From Tethya wilhelma (lineage: Eukaryota; Porifera; Demospongiae; Tethyida; Tethyidae), in assembly GCA_964030475.1 (NCBI GenBank), contig CAXIPT010000007.1, positions 4,669,607-4,733,606 on the forward strand: a DNA stretch of 64,000 nt, in the 5' to 3' direction. A program made the position numbers and the translations under genes. Each line of letters begins with the position of its first letter. Positions within the stretch are counted from its first letter, which is position 1. The notes beneath the pieces were generated by a model that saw only the letters and a list, made by a program, of their open reading frames with translations, did not search any database and was not told the origin of the DNA. Positions 11,674 through 23,499 of this stretch are shown piece by piece.

Positions 11674-12642
11674 GTGAGCAGATCCTCGTAGGAATCTGTA
11701 GCTGCATGGAGATGGTTTGCCGTTGTATGCTTCAAAATTGGGTCATTGGTATGATATCAGTAGATACATGATTTGGTGGATATACAGTAATTTGAGATTT
11801 TTTTGCGCTAGAAATATTCCTTACTTTTAATATCCACGTGTTTAATTTTCGTACTTTAGTAAATACAGCAGTAATGTGCTACATGTATGTTGGTAAATGT
11901 TGTCAAAATTTGACATGGTGACACGTACAGAAATTTTCCCAATGTTAATAGTGGTATTAGCAGGTTGTAAGAGCTATGTAGCAAAAAATTTTGAATCATA
12001 CACGGGTAATTATCTAATTATTAATGCTTCACTGGGATCAAAAGTCTTGATCTACTAAAAAAGTTGTCTTGATCGACAGTAAACAAAGTCCTTGATCCTT
12101 CAAACCAGCTCCTCAAGCTCTTTATCAGTAAACTTGGACTCTTATGCACAGCTACATATGTAATGTACAGGATCCATTAATATGACCTCACGTGTGAGTG
12201 ATGCGTTGCTCAATAGTTGTCAAGTTGAATTCAACTGGAGATTGGTTTTGCCCGAATATCATCAGTTTTATGGATGAATGTTACTTTGGTGTTCACCTAC
12301 TGTATGTACACTGCTCCTTTATGTGACATGTTACTGGTGCTGGATTCTCACTCGAGGTATGTATAAGCTGTGTGCAGGGATGGGCATATAGTATGATAAT
12401 TGCATCATGATGATGCTTTACTAGATGTTATATATAGCTACCAAGGATAATTATTTAGCTCTGATTATCTATGCTCAGTCCTGCATTATCATAGAGCTCA
12501 CTCAAACCGTATAATTTCTATTAAAACACGTCTACGAAATTTTGAAATTATAATTGGAAAGTTGGTCTTGACCACAAAGTGCCGGAATTCTAAGCTTTCT
12601 TTGTGTTAGTTTTCGTGTTGTTCTGTGTCAGCAGTGTTAGCC
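11674..12642. other. Start of ELYS intron 13, no gene seen
   Basis: AT-rich sequence without recognisable coding potential. Directly before 12643, CTAAGCTTTCTTTGTGTTAG matches the leader found before other TRIM copies. Confidence 0.5.
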
Positions 12643-14177
12643 ATGGCCTCAAATGGGACCGTGCATGGTGAAGCTAGCTCTGTAAAAGCCGAAGTAGAGG
12701 TCGCCATTGCTCAAGGAGAGATGGCCAAGCAGCGTGTACAAGCCAAGCAGAAGGCCGTGGATGAAGAGATCAAGAGCTCTTTTCAAAGCATCTATGAAGC
12801 TCTTCGTGCTCGTGAAGAAGCCCTGTTAGCCAAGAGTGCCGAGATTGCTCGTGGAAAATGCACAGCTGTCATTGAAATACCTATGAAGTGCCAAACTGAA
12901 TTGCTCTCTGATACTGATGGTGCAAAGGGTTCGAAGCTTCAAGATACTCTGAAACAGTTCAAGAGCTGCATCCTTGAGCCTTGTATAAATGATATGGTGC
13001 CTGGAACCTCTCTGGACAACACCGATCTAATAAGAGAAGTCTCTTCATTTGGTGTGGTCACTGGAGGGTGCTTCCCAGGTGAGAGTACAGCTGATATCAT
13101 GTACATCCCCTCAGCTGTTATCTGTAAAGAGAGGAAGATGGTGATTACTGCTCGTGACAAGGAAGGCAAGGAGTTCCCTTATGGTGGAGAGAATGTTCGT
13201 GCCGAGTTACGTTTTGTGGGATCACGCAATTCAGTGATGAGTAAGGTCGTGGACAAGGAGAATGGAAAGTATGAAGTGACCTTTACACCCCAGGTGTGTG
13301 GGAAGCATGAGCTCGCCATTACCATTGAAGGACTTCCTATTAAACAAAGTCCATTTGTCATCAATGTAAGACCGGAAGTGATGTACACCTCTCTTATACG
13401 ATATGATACATACAGATGCTCTGCTTACACCTATGACGTTGCTGTCGATGACAATGATGATGTGTATGTTGCTGTATATGGAGCTCACTCCATTGATGTC
13501 TTCAACAAAGATGCCACCAAAATCCGTACTATATTCCAGTCTGGATCGGGAGAAGGCCAGTTCTACTGTCCCAGTGGTATAGCCATCAGAGAAGGCATGC
13601 TCTATATCACTGATAACAGCAACCATCGTGTTATGAAGATGACCACACTGGGAAAATTCATATCAATGTTTGGCTCGGAAGGATCAGGAGCTGGTCAGCT
13701 CAATACTGACACCTAAAAGGATATGTCTTGATCCTGATGGCCAAGTGTTTGTCTCAGAGCATGAGGACAACCGAGTGTCTGTTTTCAGTCCTGATGGAAC
13801 ATTTATCGAACATATCACTGCATGGCGATCTGGACCAACCTTGGGGTGTAACCTTTGACCCCACCAGTAATCTCCATGTTGCTAACTATGGTAGCAACTC
13901 CATCTCTGAGTCAGTGTTCTCTCCTGAAGGCACCTTCATTACCCAGTATGGTAGTGGAGTGATCCAGAAACCAGCTGGTATAGCCATCAATGAAGAGGGA
14001 TACTGTTTCATTGGTGAATACAGTGCTCCCAAGGGTCGTTTGTTTGTGTTGGATCCTTCCCATAAGCTCATCAATACTGTTCAGAATGACAGCTATACAA
14101 GTGGAGTAGCTCTGGGTAGAGATGGCAGTGTGTATGTAGCTGATTATAGTAATTGGGTTATAAAGTATCATCGATAA
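12643..14177 (+). pseudogene. TRIM-NHL copy 1, RING and B-boxes deleted, frameshifted
   Basis: The start region is conserved (GCCATGGCCTCAAAT, MASN) but the sequence jumps at once to the coiled coil (EASSVKAEVEVAIAQGE), so the RING and both B-boxes are gone. A second deletion removes the SMQYEKLKSVHSELSSTSK part of the coiled coil. The filamin and first NHL repeats are open to 13716. A frameshift near 13705 and another near 13835 break the NHL propeller, whose last repeats continue in other frames to YVADYSNWVIKYHR. It could still make a ~357 aa RING-less protein ending early in the propeller, but the two frame changes argue for decay. Confidence 0.8.
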
Positions 14178-14844
14178 TGAACCTTGTTTTTTAGCTCTTA
14201 GTCTATTCTATTGTTTGTTCTTTCTTTGTTACATACTAACAAGTTATTTAAAAAACTACCAATGTTGAGCTAAGAGGGATAGAATGTTATCACGATTTCT
14301 TCACTTATGAATTGTTTTTATGATTAATATATTGTGTCATATATTACGTGTCAACTTTAAATTTTGTTTATCACCTTGTAAATTTGATGCTGCATGATTT
14401 CAGGCAAAAGGTTTTAAGCCATCCCATAGTTTCATACCACTTTGCATCACAATCTAGCTATAGTAGTAATCACTAGGATACTTTCATGACACTAGAACTC
14501 CTCCTACTATAATGATTTTGTTAACCTGCTGGGCAGGATTTCTACTGTGGCATCGATTATCAATTTCAGTCACATATAAATCTAGGTATAGTACCTAAAG
14601 TAAGTGCTTGAGCATTCCACTAGTAAAAATTTCCATATTTACGGTATAAGACTTAGGTAAATGCTTTATTATATCCTTGCTTCTGATCAGTTTGTGTTTA
14701 TTGTCATTTGGCAACAGTATAATATTGTATAGTGAGTGCGAACATGTAAATTTAATTCAAAATTTGCCAATGGCTTATATCTGCTTTCCTGAAACTAAAT
14801 TTCAACCTTCATAGTTAATAACTGTCACAGTCTTTATGTAATGT
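14178..14844. other. Intergenic spacer with an old upstream-module copy
   Basis: AT-rich spacer. A partial copy of the TRIM upstream module lies at about 14520-14610: GATTATCAAT at 14555-14564, then AAATCTAGGTATAGTACCTAAAGTAAG-like sequence. It may mark a TRIM copy that has been lost. Confidence 0.45.
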
Positions 14845-15064
14845 ATAGTTTGTGTGTCTGTTTTAAATAGTTCCTGAAGTTGGTTGTGGTTACTACAGTG
14901 GTATTGATTATCAATACCTATCTACATTTACATGTGACCATTTATACATGCATGTCTTGTAGATTTAGGGGTGGTATCAAGTACAGGTCCAAAGAAAGTG
15001 ACTTTTTCAGTTTTCCAAGGTTTTTTAGTCAGTGTTAGTACTATTTGTGTCAATAGTTTCAGCC
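14845..15064 (+). promoter_or_regulatory. Shared upstream module of TRIM copy 2
   Basis: Contains in order: TAGTTTGTGTGTCTG, CCTGAAGTTGGTTGTGGTTAC, ATTGATTATCAAT (14903-14915), CATGTGACC, ATGCATGTCTTGTAGATTTAG, GTCAAAG-like and CAGTTTTCCAAG, then the start context GCCATGG. The same series precedes copies 3, 5, 7 and 8. Function is inferred from conservation and position. Confidence 0.6.
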
Positions 15065-17275
15065 ATGGCCTCAAATGTGTTGTCCTCTGCTACTTGTGGT
15101 CTGTGTTCTGAGCTCTTCACTGATCCACGTATGCTCCAGTGTCTTCACTCGTTCTGTTTGAACTGCCTCAAGAAACACTTTGAAGAACAAGAGGTGAAAT
15201 CCAACCCTAAATGTCCCACTTGCAAGAAAGTCATCTCCATTCCAGAGGGAGGGGTGGAGGCCATTCAAAAAGACCTCCATGCCAGCTATGAAGCTGAAGT
15301 AGCTCTCTATCAGGAGAAGGTCAAGGGTCAAGCTGACATTAGCTGTGATATGTGTGTTAACACATCTAATGGTCCTGCTGTTTCATTCTGCTGCAACTGC
15401 TGTGAATTTTTGTGTAAAGTTTGCACCACTCACCATCAATCCTGGAGGAAGACCCTCAATCACGAGCTCATTGAAGTTGGTGAGAAAAAGTCAAAAGCTC
15501 CAAGCTCCAGTACCATATTGAAGAGTGTCTCCCAGAGGCCAATGTATTGCCAGCTACATGGAGATGAGACTTTGAAGTTCTTCTGTCTCACTTGTAGCAC
15601 TCTGATCTGTCGTGACTGTGCTGATGATGAGCATTCTGATCACAAACGCAGTAGAATTGAGAAGGTTGCCGAAAGTGAGAAGAAAGAGTTGCTTTCAGTC
15701 CTTGATGAAGCTAACTCTGTCAAAGCCAAGCTAGAGGATGCCATGGCTCAAGGTGAGAAGACCATGCAAAATGTACAAGCCAAGCAGAAGGCTGTGGATG
15801 AAGAGATCAAGAGCTCATTTCGTACCATCTATGAAGCTATTCATGCTCGTGAAGCAGCCCTGTTAGCCAGTAGTGCTGAGATTGCTCTTGGGAAACGCAC
15901 AGCTCTCAGCATGCAGTATGATAAGCTAAAATCAGTTCACAGCGAACTATCATCCACATCCAAGGTGATAGCTGAAGCCACTAAAGCTTATAGTGCTGCA
16001 GAAATGCTGTCTGCTAAAGGCACAATAACTTCCAAACTTCAAGACACCCTGGAACTGTTCAAAAGCTGTGACCTTGAGCCTTGTAAGAATGAAATGATGG
16101 CTACATCTCTGGACAACACTGAGCTGATAAGAGAAATCTCTTCATTTGGTGTCGTCACTGGAGGGTGCTTCCCAGGTGAGAGTACAGCTGATATCGTGTA
16201 CATCCGCTCAACTGTCATTGGTAAAGAGAGGAAGATGGTGATTACTGCTCGTGACAAGGAAGGCAAGGAGTTCCCTTATGGTGGAGAGAATGTTTATGCT
16301 AAGATGCGTCTCATGGGATTACATGATCCACCAGTGATGGGTGGAGTAGTGGACAAGTAGAATGGAAGGTATGAGGTGACCTTAACACCCCAGGTGTGTG
16401 GGGAGCATGAGCTAGCCATCACCATTGGAGGAGCTCCTATCAAACAAAGTCCATTCATCATCAATGTGAGACAAGACAAGAACTATGCCTCTAACTCAGG
16501 ACCTCAGACAACCTTTAGTTGTGCTAGCAGCACCTATGATGTTGCTGTTGATGATAATGGTGATGTGTATGTTGCTGTATGGGGAAATCACTGCATATCT
16601 GTCTTCAATAAAAGTGGTACTAGCATTCGTACCATTGGAACTGCAGGCCAGTCTGGAGCAGGGGAAGGTCAGTTCAATTCTCCCAGTGGTATAGCCATCA
16701 GAGAAGGTGTGCTATATATTGCTGAGCAAAGCAGCCATCGTGTTCAGGAGATGACCACATCTGGAAAATTCATATCAATGTTTGGCTCACAAGGATCTGG
16801 AGCTGGTCAGCTCAACTGCCCTCAAGGAATATGTCTTGATCCTGATGGCCGAGTGTTTGTCTCAGAGTATAGAAACAATCGAGTGTCTGTTTTCAATCCT
16901 GATGGAACATTTATCAAACACATCACTGGCAATCTTCACAGGCCTTGGGGGTTGACCTTCGACCCCACTGGTAACCTCCATGTTGCTAGCTATGGCAGTC
17001 ACTCCATCTCAGTGTTCTCTCCTGAAGGCACCTTCATCTCTCAGTATGGTAGTGGAGTGATCCAGAGACCAGCTGGTATAGCCATCAATGAAGAGGGATA
17101 CTGTTTCATTGGTGAATGGAATAGCACTAGCAGTCATTTGTTTGTGTTGGATCCTTCCCATGAGCTCATCAATACTGTTCAGAACTTGAATTATGCTGGT
17201 GGAATAGCTCTGAATAAAGATGGTAGTGTCTTTGTAGCTGATCGTAGTAATCAACGTGCTCTTCAGTATTGGTGA
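15065..17275 (+). pseudogene. TRIM-NHL copy 2, full length with one internal TAG
   Basis: From MASN (15065) to LQYW-stop (17275) it is 2211 nt, exactly the length of intact copies 3, 5 and 7. The only lesion is TAG at 16358-16360, where paralogues have GAG (VDKENG) in the filamin domain. RING, B-box 1, B-box 2 and coiled coil are intact, and all six NHL repeats are open after the stop. It would make a 431 aa protein lacking the rest of the filamin domain and the propeller, unless the stop is read through or is an allele or sequencing error. Alternatively the downstream frame (16376-17275) could be used separately, but it lacks a good start. Confidence 0.85.
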
Positions 17276-18310
17276 GAGCTATTGTTGGTCTGTTTTCTGA
17301 TGAGTCTTGTCTCTGATAATTGTTTACTTGAAGTTTTATTGATTTGATTTTTTTAAAAAATAATAAAACTGACATTTAGTGTGTAAATAATTTCTTTGTT
17401 TACAGTTTATATGACTTATATCTGACCTACTATTAGATAGAGCCGCTAATGTACAAATTGTAACTTACTCCATATCTTTTTTGTATCCATGACACCCTGG
17501 GAACAAACTGGCAAGACATAAGAGAGAGGGGGATTCAATAATTTCTGTTTGTGGGGATCATTTTTTTGTTTTTGTAATCAGTAACTATATTTCTGCTTTT
17601 CTCAGACCAACCCCTTAATTATGATAGTCATTATTATGGTAGTTTGTGTGTCTGTATGTAATAAATAGTCTCTCTTTGTTTTCATTCCTTTGAGAGTTGG
17701 TTGTACATGGTGGCTAATTAAGGTTGCCTAATTGATTATCAATCTCATTTTTGATGATAAAAGTTGGTAAAGGTCATCATGGCAATGAGCCAAGCATGAA
17801 CTCCATCGTATGGTCATTTTCCAGGATCGAATTTTAGTAACAGTTAAAATGGAAATTTTAGATGGTCAATAGCAGCTCTAACTACAAATCAAACGTATAG
17901 GAGACACCACCCCCTGTTAGATAACCTAGGAAATTTCCCTTCCCCCCTCCCCTCCCACTATATAATTAATGCCCACCTTCGTCGGACTATAGCCTGCATG
18001 TCTCGCAATACGTGCAGAACTCTATAGTTGATGTGTCGGTATCACTAATAACTGTTTTTTTTTTTTTTTTTTAACTGTTCACTAATGACTAATTTCTTTC
18101 TTTGTTTGGTTTTGTACCTCTAGGAATTGATTGTGGCTGCATGGGTTACCATGACAATTAATGAATATCAATTAATCCAAATTTAATCTATAAATATGAT
18201 TAAGATTTAGGGGTGGTACCTGAAATCAAAGTTTGAAAAAACTGCATGTAGTTGTGTTTTCCAGGCTTTCTTTGTCAGTTTTTGTGCTATCAGTATCAAA
18301 AGTTTCAGCC
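17276..18310. promoter_or_regulatory. Spacer with two upstream-module copies before TRIM copy 3
   Basis: A module copy at about 17640-17760 includes GATTATCAAT at 17734-17743. A more diverged one at about 18120-18230 (AATGAATATCAATTAATCC, then ATTTAGGGGTGGTACCTGAAA) leads into copy 3. A poly-T run lies at 18055-18072. Confidence 0.5.
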
Positions 18311-20521
18311 ATGGCCTCAAATGTGTTGTCCTCTGCTACTTGTGGACTGTGTTCTGAGCTCTTCACTGATCCACGTATGCTCCAGTGTCTTCACTCCTTC
18401 TGTTTGAAATGCCTCAAGAAACACTTTGAAGAACAAGAGAAGAAATCCAACCCTAAATGTCCCACTTGCAAGAAAGTCATCTCCATTCCAGAGAGAGGGG
18501 TGGAGGCCATTCAAAAAGATCTTCATGCCAGCTATGAAGCTGAAGTAGCCCTCTATCAGAAGAAGGTCAAGGGTCAAGCCAACATTAGCTGTGATATGTG
18601 TGTTAATACATCCAATGGTCCTGCTGTTTCATTCTGCTGCAACTGCTGTGAATTTCTGTGCAAAGTTTGCTCCAATCACCACCAATCGTGGAGGAAGACC
18701 CTCAATCACGAGCTCATTGAAGTTGGTGAGAAAAAGTCAAAAGCTCCAAGCTCCAGCACTATTTTGAAGAGTGTCTCCCAGAGACCAATGTATTGCCAGC
18801 TACATGGAGATGAGACTTTGAAGTTCTATTGTCTCACTTGTGGTACTCTGATCTGTCGGGACTGTGCTGTTGATGAACATGCTGATCACAAACGCAGTAG
18901 AATAGAGAAAGTAGCAAAAAATGAGAAGAAAGAGTTACTTTCTGTCCTTGATGAGGCTAACTGTGTGAAAGCCAAGCTAGAAGTTGCAATGACTCAAGGT
19001 GAGAAGGCCTTACAGCGTGTACAAGCCAAACATAAGACTGTGGATGAGGAGATTAAGAGCTCATTTCGTACCATCTATGAAGCTGTTCGTGCTCGTGAAG
19101 CAGCCCTGTTAGCCAAGAGTGCTGAGATTGCTCTTGGGAAACAAACAGCTCTCAGTATGCAGCATGAAGAGCTGAAATCAGTTCACAGCGAACTATCATC
19201 CACATCCAAGGTGATAGCTGAAGCCGCTAAAGCTTATAGTGCTGCAGAAATGCTGTCTGCTAAAGGCGCAATGACTTCTAAACTTCAAAACACCTTGGAA
19301 CTTTTCAAGAGTTGTGACCTTGAACCATGTAAGAATGAAATAATACCTACCTCTCTAGACAACACTGAGCTGATAAGAGAAATCTCTTCATTTGGTGTCG
19401 TCACTGGAGGGTGCTTCCCAGGTGAGAGTACAGCTGATATCGTGTACATCCCCTCAGCTGTCGTTGGTAAAGAGAGGAAGATGGTGATTACTGCTTGTGA
19501 CAATGAAGGCAAGGAGTTCCCTTATGGTGGAGAGAGAGTTCGTGCTAAGTTGCGTCTCATGGGATCACATGATCCACCAGTGATGGGTGGAGTAGTGGAC
19601 AAGGAGAATGGAAGGTATGAGTTGACCTTAACACCCCAGGTGTGTGGGGAGCATGAGCTAGCCATCACCATTGGAGGAGCTCCTATCAAACAAAGTCCAT
19701 TCATCATCAATGTGAGACAAGACAAGAACTATGCCTCTAACTCAGGACCTCAGACAACCTTTAGTTGCTCTAATGAGGTATGTGGTGTTGCTGTTGATGA
19801 CAATGGTGATGTGTATGTTGCTGTTAGTAAATCTCACTGCATATCTGTCTTCAATAAAAGTGGTACTAACATTTGTACCATTGGAACTGCCAACCAGTCT
19901 GGATCAGGTGAAGGCCAGTTTAATTATCCAAATGGTATAGCTATCAGAGAAAGTGTCCTCTATATTTCTGATCAAAACAACCATCGTGTTCAGAAGATAA
20001 CTACATCTGGGAAATTCATATCAATGTTTGGCTCACAAGGATCAGGAGCTGGTCAGCTCAACTGCCCTCGAAGAATATGTCTTGATCCTGATGGCCGAGT
20101 GTTTGTCTCAGAGTATAACAACAACCGAGTGTCTGTGTTCATTCCTGATGGAACATTTGTCAAACACATCAGTGGCAACCTTAGCAAGCCTTGGGGTGTA
20201 ACCTTTGACCCCACTGGTAATCTTCATGTTGCTAACAATGCCAGTAACTCCATCTCAGTGTTCTCTCCTGAAGGCACTCTCATCTCTCAGTATGGTAGTG
20301 GGGTGATCCAGAAACCAGCTGGTATAGCCATCAATGAAGAGGGATATTGTTTCATTGGTGAATGGAACCACATTAGTAGTCGTTTGCTTGTGTTGGATCC
20401 TTCCAACAAGCTCATCAATACTGTTCAGAACTTGAATTACGCTGGTGGAATAGCTCTGAGTAAAGATGGTAGTGTCTTTGTAGCTGATTATGGCAATAAA
20501 CGTGCTCTTCAGTATTGGTGA
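18311..20521 (+). CDS. TRIM71-like RING/B-box/filamin/NHL protein, copy 3 (intact)
   Basis: 736 aa, single exon, start MASN at 18311 in a GCCATGG context; the frame is open upstream to 18233 but paralogues agree on MASN. RING C3HC4: C11, C14, C26, H28, C31, C34, C50, C53. B-box 1: C94, C97, C117, C120, H124, H133. B-box 2: C162, H165, C174, C177, C182, C185, H190, H193. Coiled coil ~195-330, filamin/ABP280 repeat ~380-470 and six NHL repeats ~490-736 ending LQYW. This is the C-VII TRIM architecture of TRIM71/LIN-41, TRIM2/3 and Brat-like proteins. Those RING domains act as E3 ubiquitin ligases, and the NHL propeller binds RNA or protein. Orthology to one vertebrate TRIM is not implied; this is a sponge-specific tandem set. 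Confidence 0.93.
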   Translation: MASNVLSSATCGLCSELFTDPRMLQCLHSFCLKCLKKHFEEQEKKSNPKCPTCKKVISIPERGVEAIQKDLHASYEAEVALYQKKVKGQANISCDMCVNTSNGPAVSFCCNCCEFLCKVCSNHHQSWRKTLNHELIEVGEKKSKAPSSSTILKSVSQRPMYCQLHGDETLKFYCLTCGTLICRDCAVDEHADHKRSRIEKVAKNEKKELLSVLDEANCVKAKLEVAMTQGEKALQRVQAKHKTVDEEIKSSFRTIYEAVRAREAALLAKSAEIALGKQTALSMQHEELKSVHSELSSTSKVIAEAAKAYSAAEMLSAKGAMTSKLQNTLELFKSCDLEPCKNEIIPTSLDNTELIREISSFGVVTGGCFPGESTADIVYIPSAVVGKERKMVITACDNEGKEFPYGGERVRAKLRLMGSHDPPVMGGVVDKENGRYELTLTPQVCGEHELAITIGGAPIKQSPFIINVRQDKNYASNSGPQTTFSCSNEVCGVAVDDNGDVYVAVSKSHCISVFNKSGTNICTIGTANQSGSGEGQFNYPNGIAIRESVLYISDQNNHRVQKITTSGKFISMFGSQGSGAGQLNCPRRICLDPDGRVFVSEYNNNRVSVFIPDGTFVKHISGNLSKPWGVTFDPTGNLHVANNASNSISVFSPEGTLISQYGSGVIQKPAGIAINEEGYCFIGEWNHISSRLLVLDPSNKLINTVQNLNYAGGIALSKDGSVFVADYGNKRALQYW

Positions 20522-20667
20522 GAGTGAACCTTGTTTAGTGATATCTCTATTAGTCTCTGATTGTTTAGTTGATCGATTTGTTAATTTTAAGCAAAATAAC
20601 AACATTTACGTTTAATTCGTGAATAATTATTTTGTTTACCATGATTTCTTATATATATTAATGATAG

Positions 20668-21396
20668 TAGAACCTATGATGTTGCTGTTGATGACAACGG
20701 TGATGTGTTTGCATGTTGCTGTGTATGGATCCCATTGCATATTTGTCTTCAATAAAAGTGGTACTAACATCCGTACTATTGGAACTGCTGGCCAGTCTGG
20801 AACAGTGGAAGGTCAGTTCAATTATCCAAGTGGTATAGCCATCAGAGAGAGTGTGCTCTATATATTGCTGATTAAGGCAACCATTGTGTTCAAAGGATGA
20901 CCACATCTGGGAAATTCCTATCAATGTTTGGCTCACAAAGATCAGGAGCTGGTCAGCTATGCAACCCTCGAGGAATATGTCTTGATCCTGATGGCTGAGT
21001 GTTTGTGTCAGAGTATAGCAACAACCGAGTATCAGTTTTCAGTCCTGATGGAGCATTTATTAAATATATCACTGGCAATCTTAGCAATCGTTGAAGTGTA
21101 ACCTTTGACCTCTTTGATAATCTTCAGGTTGTCACTTCATCTCAGTGTTCTCTCCTGATAGCACCTTCATTTCTCAGTATGGTAGTGGGGTGATCCAGAA
21201 ACCAGCTGGAATAGCCGGATACTGTTTCATTGGTGAATGGAATGCCGATACCAGTCATTTGCTTGTGTTGGATCCTTCCCATAAGCCCATCAATGCTGCT
21301 AGGAACTTGGATTATGCTGGTGGAATAGCTCTGAGCAGAGATGGTCGTGTCTTTGTAGCTGATTGTGGTAATAAACATGCTTTTCAGTATTGGTGA
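20668..21396 (+). pseudogene. TRIM-NHL copy 4, NHL-only relic
   Basis: Only the propeller portion remains, starting at the YDVAVDDNGD block. Several lesions: an extra base near 20710, a TGA where paralogues have GGCCGAGTG (about 20995), a deletion near 21130 and loss of INEE near 21213. The end LALSRDGRVFVADCGNKHAFQYW-like block keeps the family terminus at 21396. Confidence 0.85.
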
Positions 21397-21405
21397 GAGC
21401 TATAG

Positions 21406-21750
21406 TTGATCTACAATTCCATGGGTACACCTGAAATCACTGCATGGAAGAGAGGGAGAACAATGGCCATTGATGGAGACACATTGGAATTTCTCTTGCA
21501 AATAGTTCCTGATCCAGAACCGTATGTTGTTGGTGATACCAGCCTGCTACAGTTTAAGCAGCAGTTCGTTGTGTGGAACCCTGTTGAAGGCCTTCCTGTA
21601 TGTAATCTAAGTAAATTACATCACACATGCATGTGCTGCTGTTGCCATTAAGGTAGACGTGAACTTTGCACAGGAACAGCAAAAGCTGCTGAACAGGAGA
21701 GTGGCCCTGTCTGAAGCCAAATTGGTTGCTGGATATATTGTCTCATGATC
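21406..21750 (+). other. Orphan exon-like ORF pair, unknown
   Basis: Two short open stretches with protein-like composition sit right after TRIM copy 4: 21418-21599 (GTPEITAWKRGR...DGDTLEFLLQIVPDPEPY...VVWNPVEGLP), ending at a donor-like CCT|gtatgt, and about 21652-21745 (VDVNFAQEQQKLLNRRVAL), preceded by an acceptor-like ATTAAG. They could be two exons of a fragmentary gene. I do not recognise the domain. Confidence 0.3.
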
Positions 21751-23290
21751 ACAAATAAATTTGTACAAGTGGTTGAAGATGATGCGTTCCAGCACTTTAG
21801 AGGCATGAGATTTGCTTCGTATAAGCAGCCTCTGCTGTGTGAGCTTTTGATAGAAGGGTTTCCTCTTGCTTAGCGAGTCTGTTAAGTAGAGACCGAGAAG
21901 GATTAGCACAATTAGACACTTTTCTACGGAGAGTTTGTAGACATTTTGATAGGTGTCTTAGCTCATGAGTGTACCAGCGAGGGTATTGGTGTTTCCCGAT
22001 TCTAACTTTAGGAATTCATGAAGAGGTTCATTTCATCACGGATATGGTCAGCAGCATAGCAAGGACTAGATCCAATATGTTGCCTTTGCTGTGTGTTGGT
22101 TCTTCGACATATACTCTATTAGATTGTTGTCAAAGACAAAGTCACAAAATAAATTGGAAGTAGGTAAGGCAGCAGTGAATGAGTGTCTCCCAGTTAATGT
22201 CAGGGAAGTTGAAGTCACTGACCATAACGAAGTTAGAAAAGGAAGAGCACACTAAGTTAGATAGATAGCAGCAAATGGCTTGGACCAGAGACAAAGAAGT
22301 GTTAGGGGGAATGTATACACACAGCACAAGATGATTGATTCGGACTGGGTAAATTTAACTGGATGGTCACAGCTTCAAAGTCTTCGGGCAGTGAGATAAC
22401 CGTCGCTGCATGGAATTGACTCTTTGGTAGCAATCAGAGCCCCACCACCATGAGTGGATCGGTCATTGTGATAGATACTGTAACCTGACGGGATAATTTC
22501 TTGGTCAAACATGCATGCACATAGTCCAAAAGCCACATTTTAGTAATACAGAGTATGTCGTAGTTGGATGAATAGACTACGGTTTGGAGTTCAGTGAATT
22601 TGTTGACTAGACTTCTTGAGTTAAGGTAACAACAATTGAGGTTGAAGTTAGTGACTTGGCTGCAATAATCTGAGATATGGCGATTGAGTGTAGAAGTGCA
22701 TGTTATAAGTGAAGATGTGCGTTGTGGTGAGCATTAAATACATGTGTAGTGCTTGAAGTGTCTAAATGGAATGATCAATTGAGCTATTCAGAGTTGTGGA
22801 ATGCCTGGGATCAGATGTGGAATTGTGTAGTGGGTGAGAGTTTGGTGAAAAGGGTGGCGGAGCTAGTCACAAAGGAGGGCTAGTGCTGTCCTCGGTGATA
22901 GTTGAGCTAGATGACAACAATGTGTTACTAGTGTTGGAGGCTGGAGCTGAGAGTGTGGCTTCATTATTGTTGATATTGTTGACAGTAGTAGGGGGGTTGG
23001 CATGTGTCTGCTCAGGGCTCACTAGTGGAGCCTTGTTTTGTTCTGTCAATGAAAATTGAGTTGCCTCTAATCTCTTGATTTTTCTTTTGTCAATGCCTGA
23101 GTTGATGAGAGCTCTTCTTTGCTGTAGAAGAATTGATTCAATTTTCCTTTCTTTAGGAGAAAGATGAGGTTTGATTGAAATTCCTTGGCAATCTGCATTG
23201 GCTAGCTTGTGTCTGTTTGTGAGAATAGCTGATACATCACATGTGCAGGAACGGTTGAGGCTCATAAGTATGGGGCGATGGCGTTCCTCA
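21640..23290 (-). mobile_element. Degenerate non-LTR retrotransposon (LINE) fragment
   Basis: On the minus strand, N to C: a 132 aa block (about 23265-22867: SLNRSCTCDVSAILTNRHKL, SPKERKIESILLQQRRAL); APE-type endonuclease motifs (SRSLVNKFTELQ, YDILCIT-W, then SIYHNDRSTHGGGALI); SDFNFPDINWETL (22327-22142), the catalytic GDFN-like motif; and a reverse-transcriptase piece SHASKVLERIIFNHL...TIYPATN (21909-21640). Frames shift between blocks and RT is truncated, so it is dead. Motif style fits the CR1/jockey-like LINE group. Confidence 0.75.
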
Positions 23291-23499
23291 GAGTATCTAT
23301 CTTCCTAGCCTTTTGCAATCCCGAATTGATTGTTCTGATATGTGAGGACAAATGGCTTTAATCGCTTTAGAAGTGCATTCAAGATCTTTTTTGAGGCGTT
23401 TTAGCCTACTAGTGCCCTTTCTGCATTTATTAATACCATACTGTACTAATATAAGAAAACCAACCAATGCATGACCTCAATAGACAAAGGTCAATTATG

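Noticed and set aside
15071..15331. 86 aa minus-strand ORF repeated opposite every TRIM RING region (also 18317, 23697, 27355, 30706)
   Set aside because: It is the antisense shadow of the conserved RING coding sequence; recurrence reflects paralogy, not selection on that frame.
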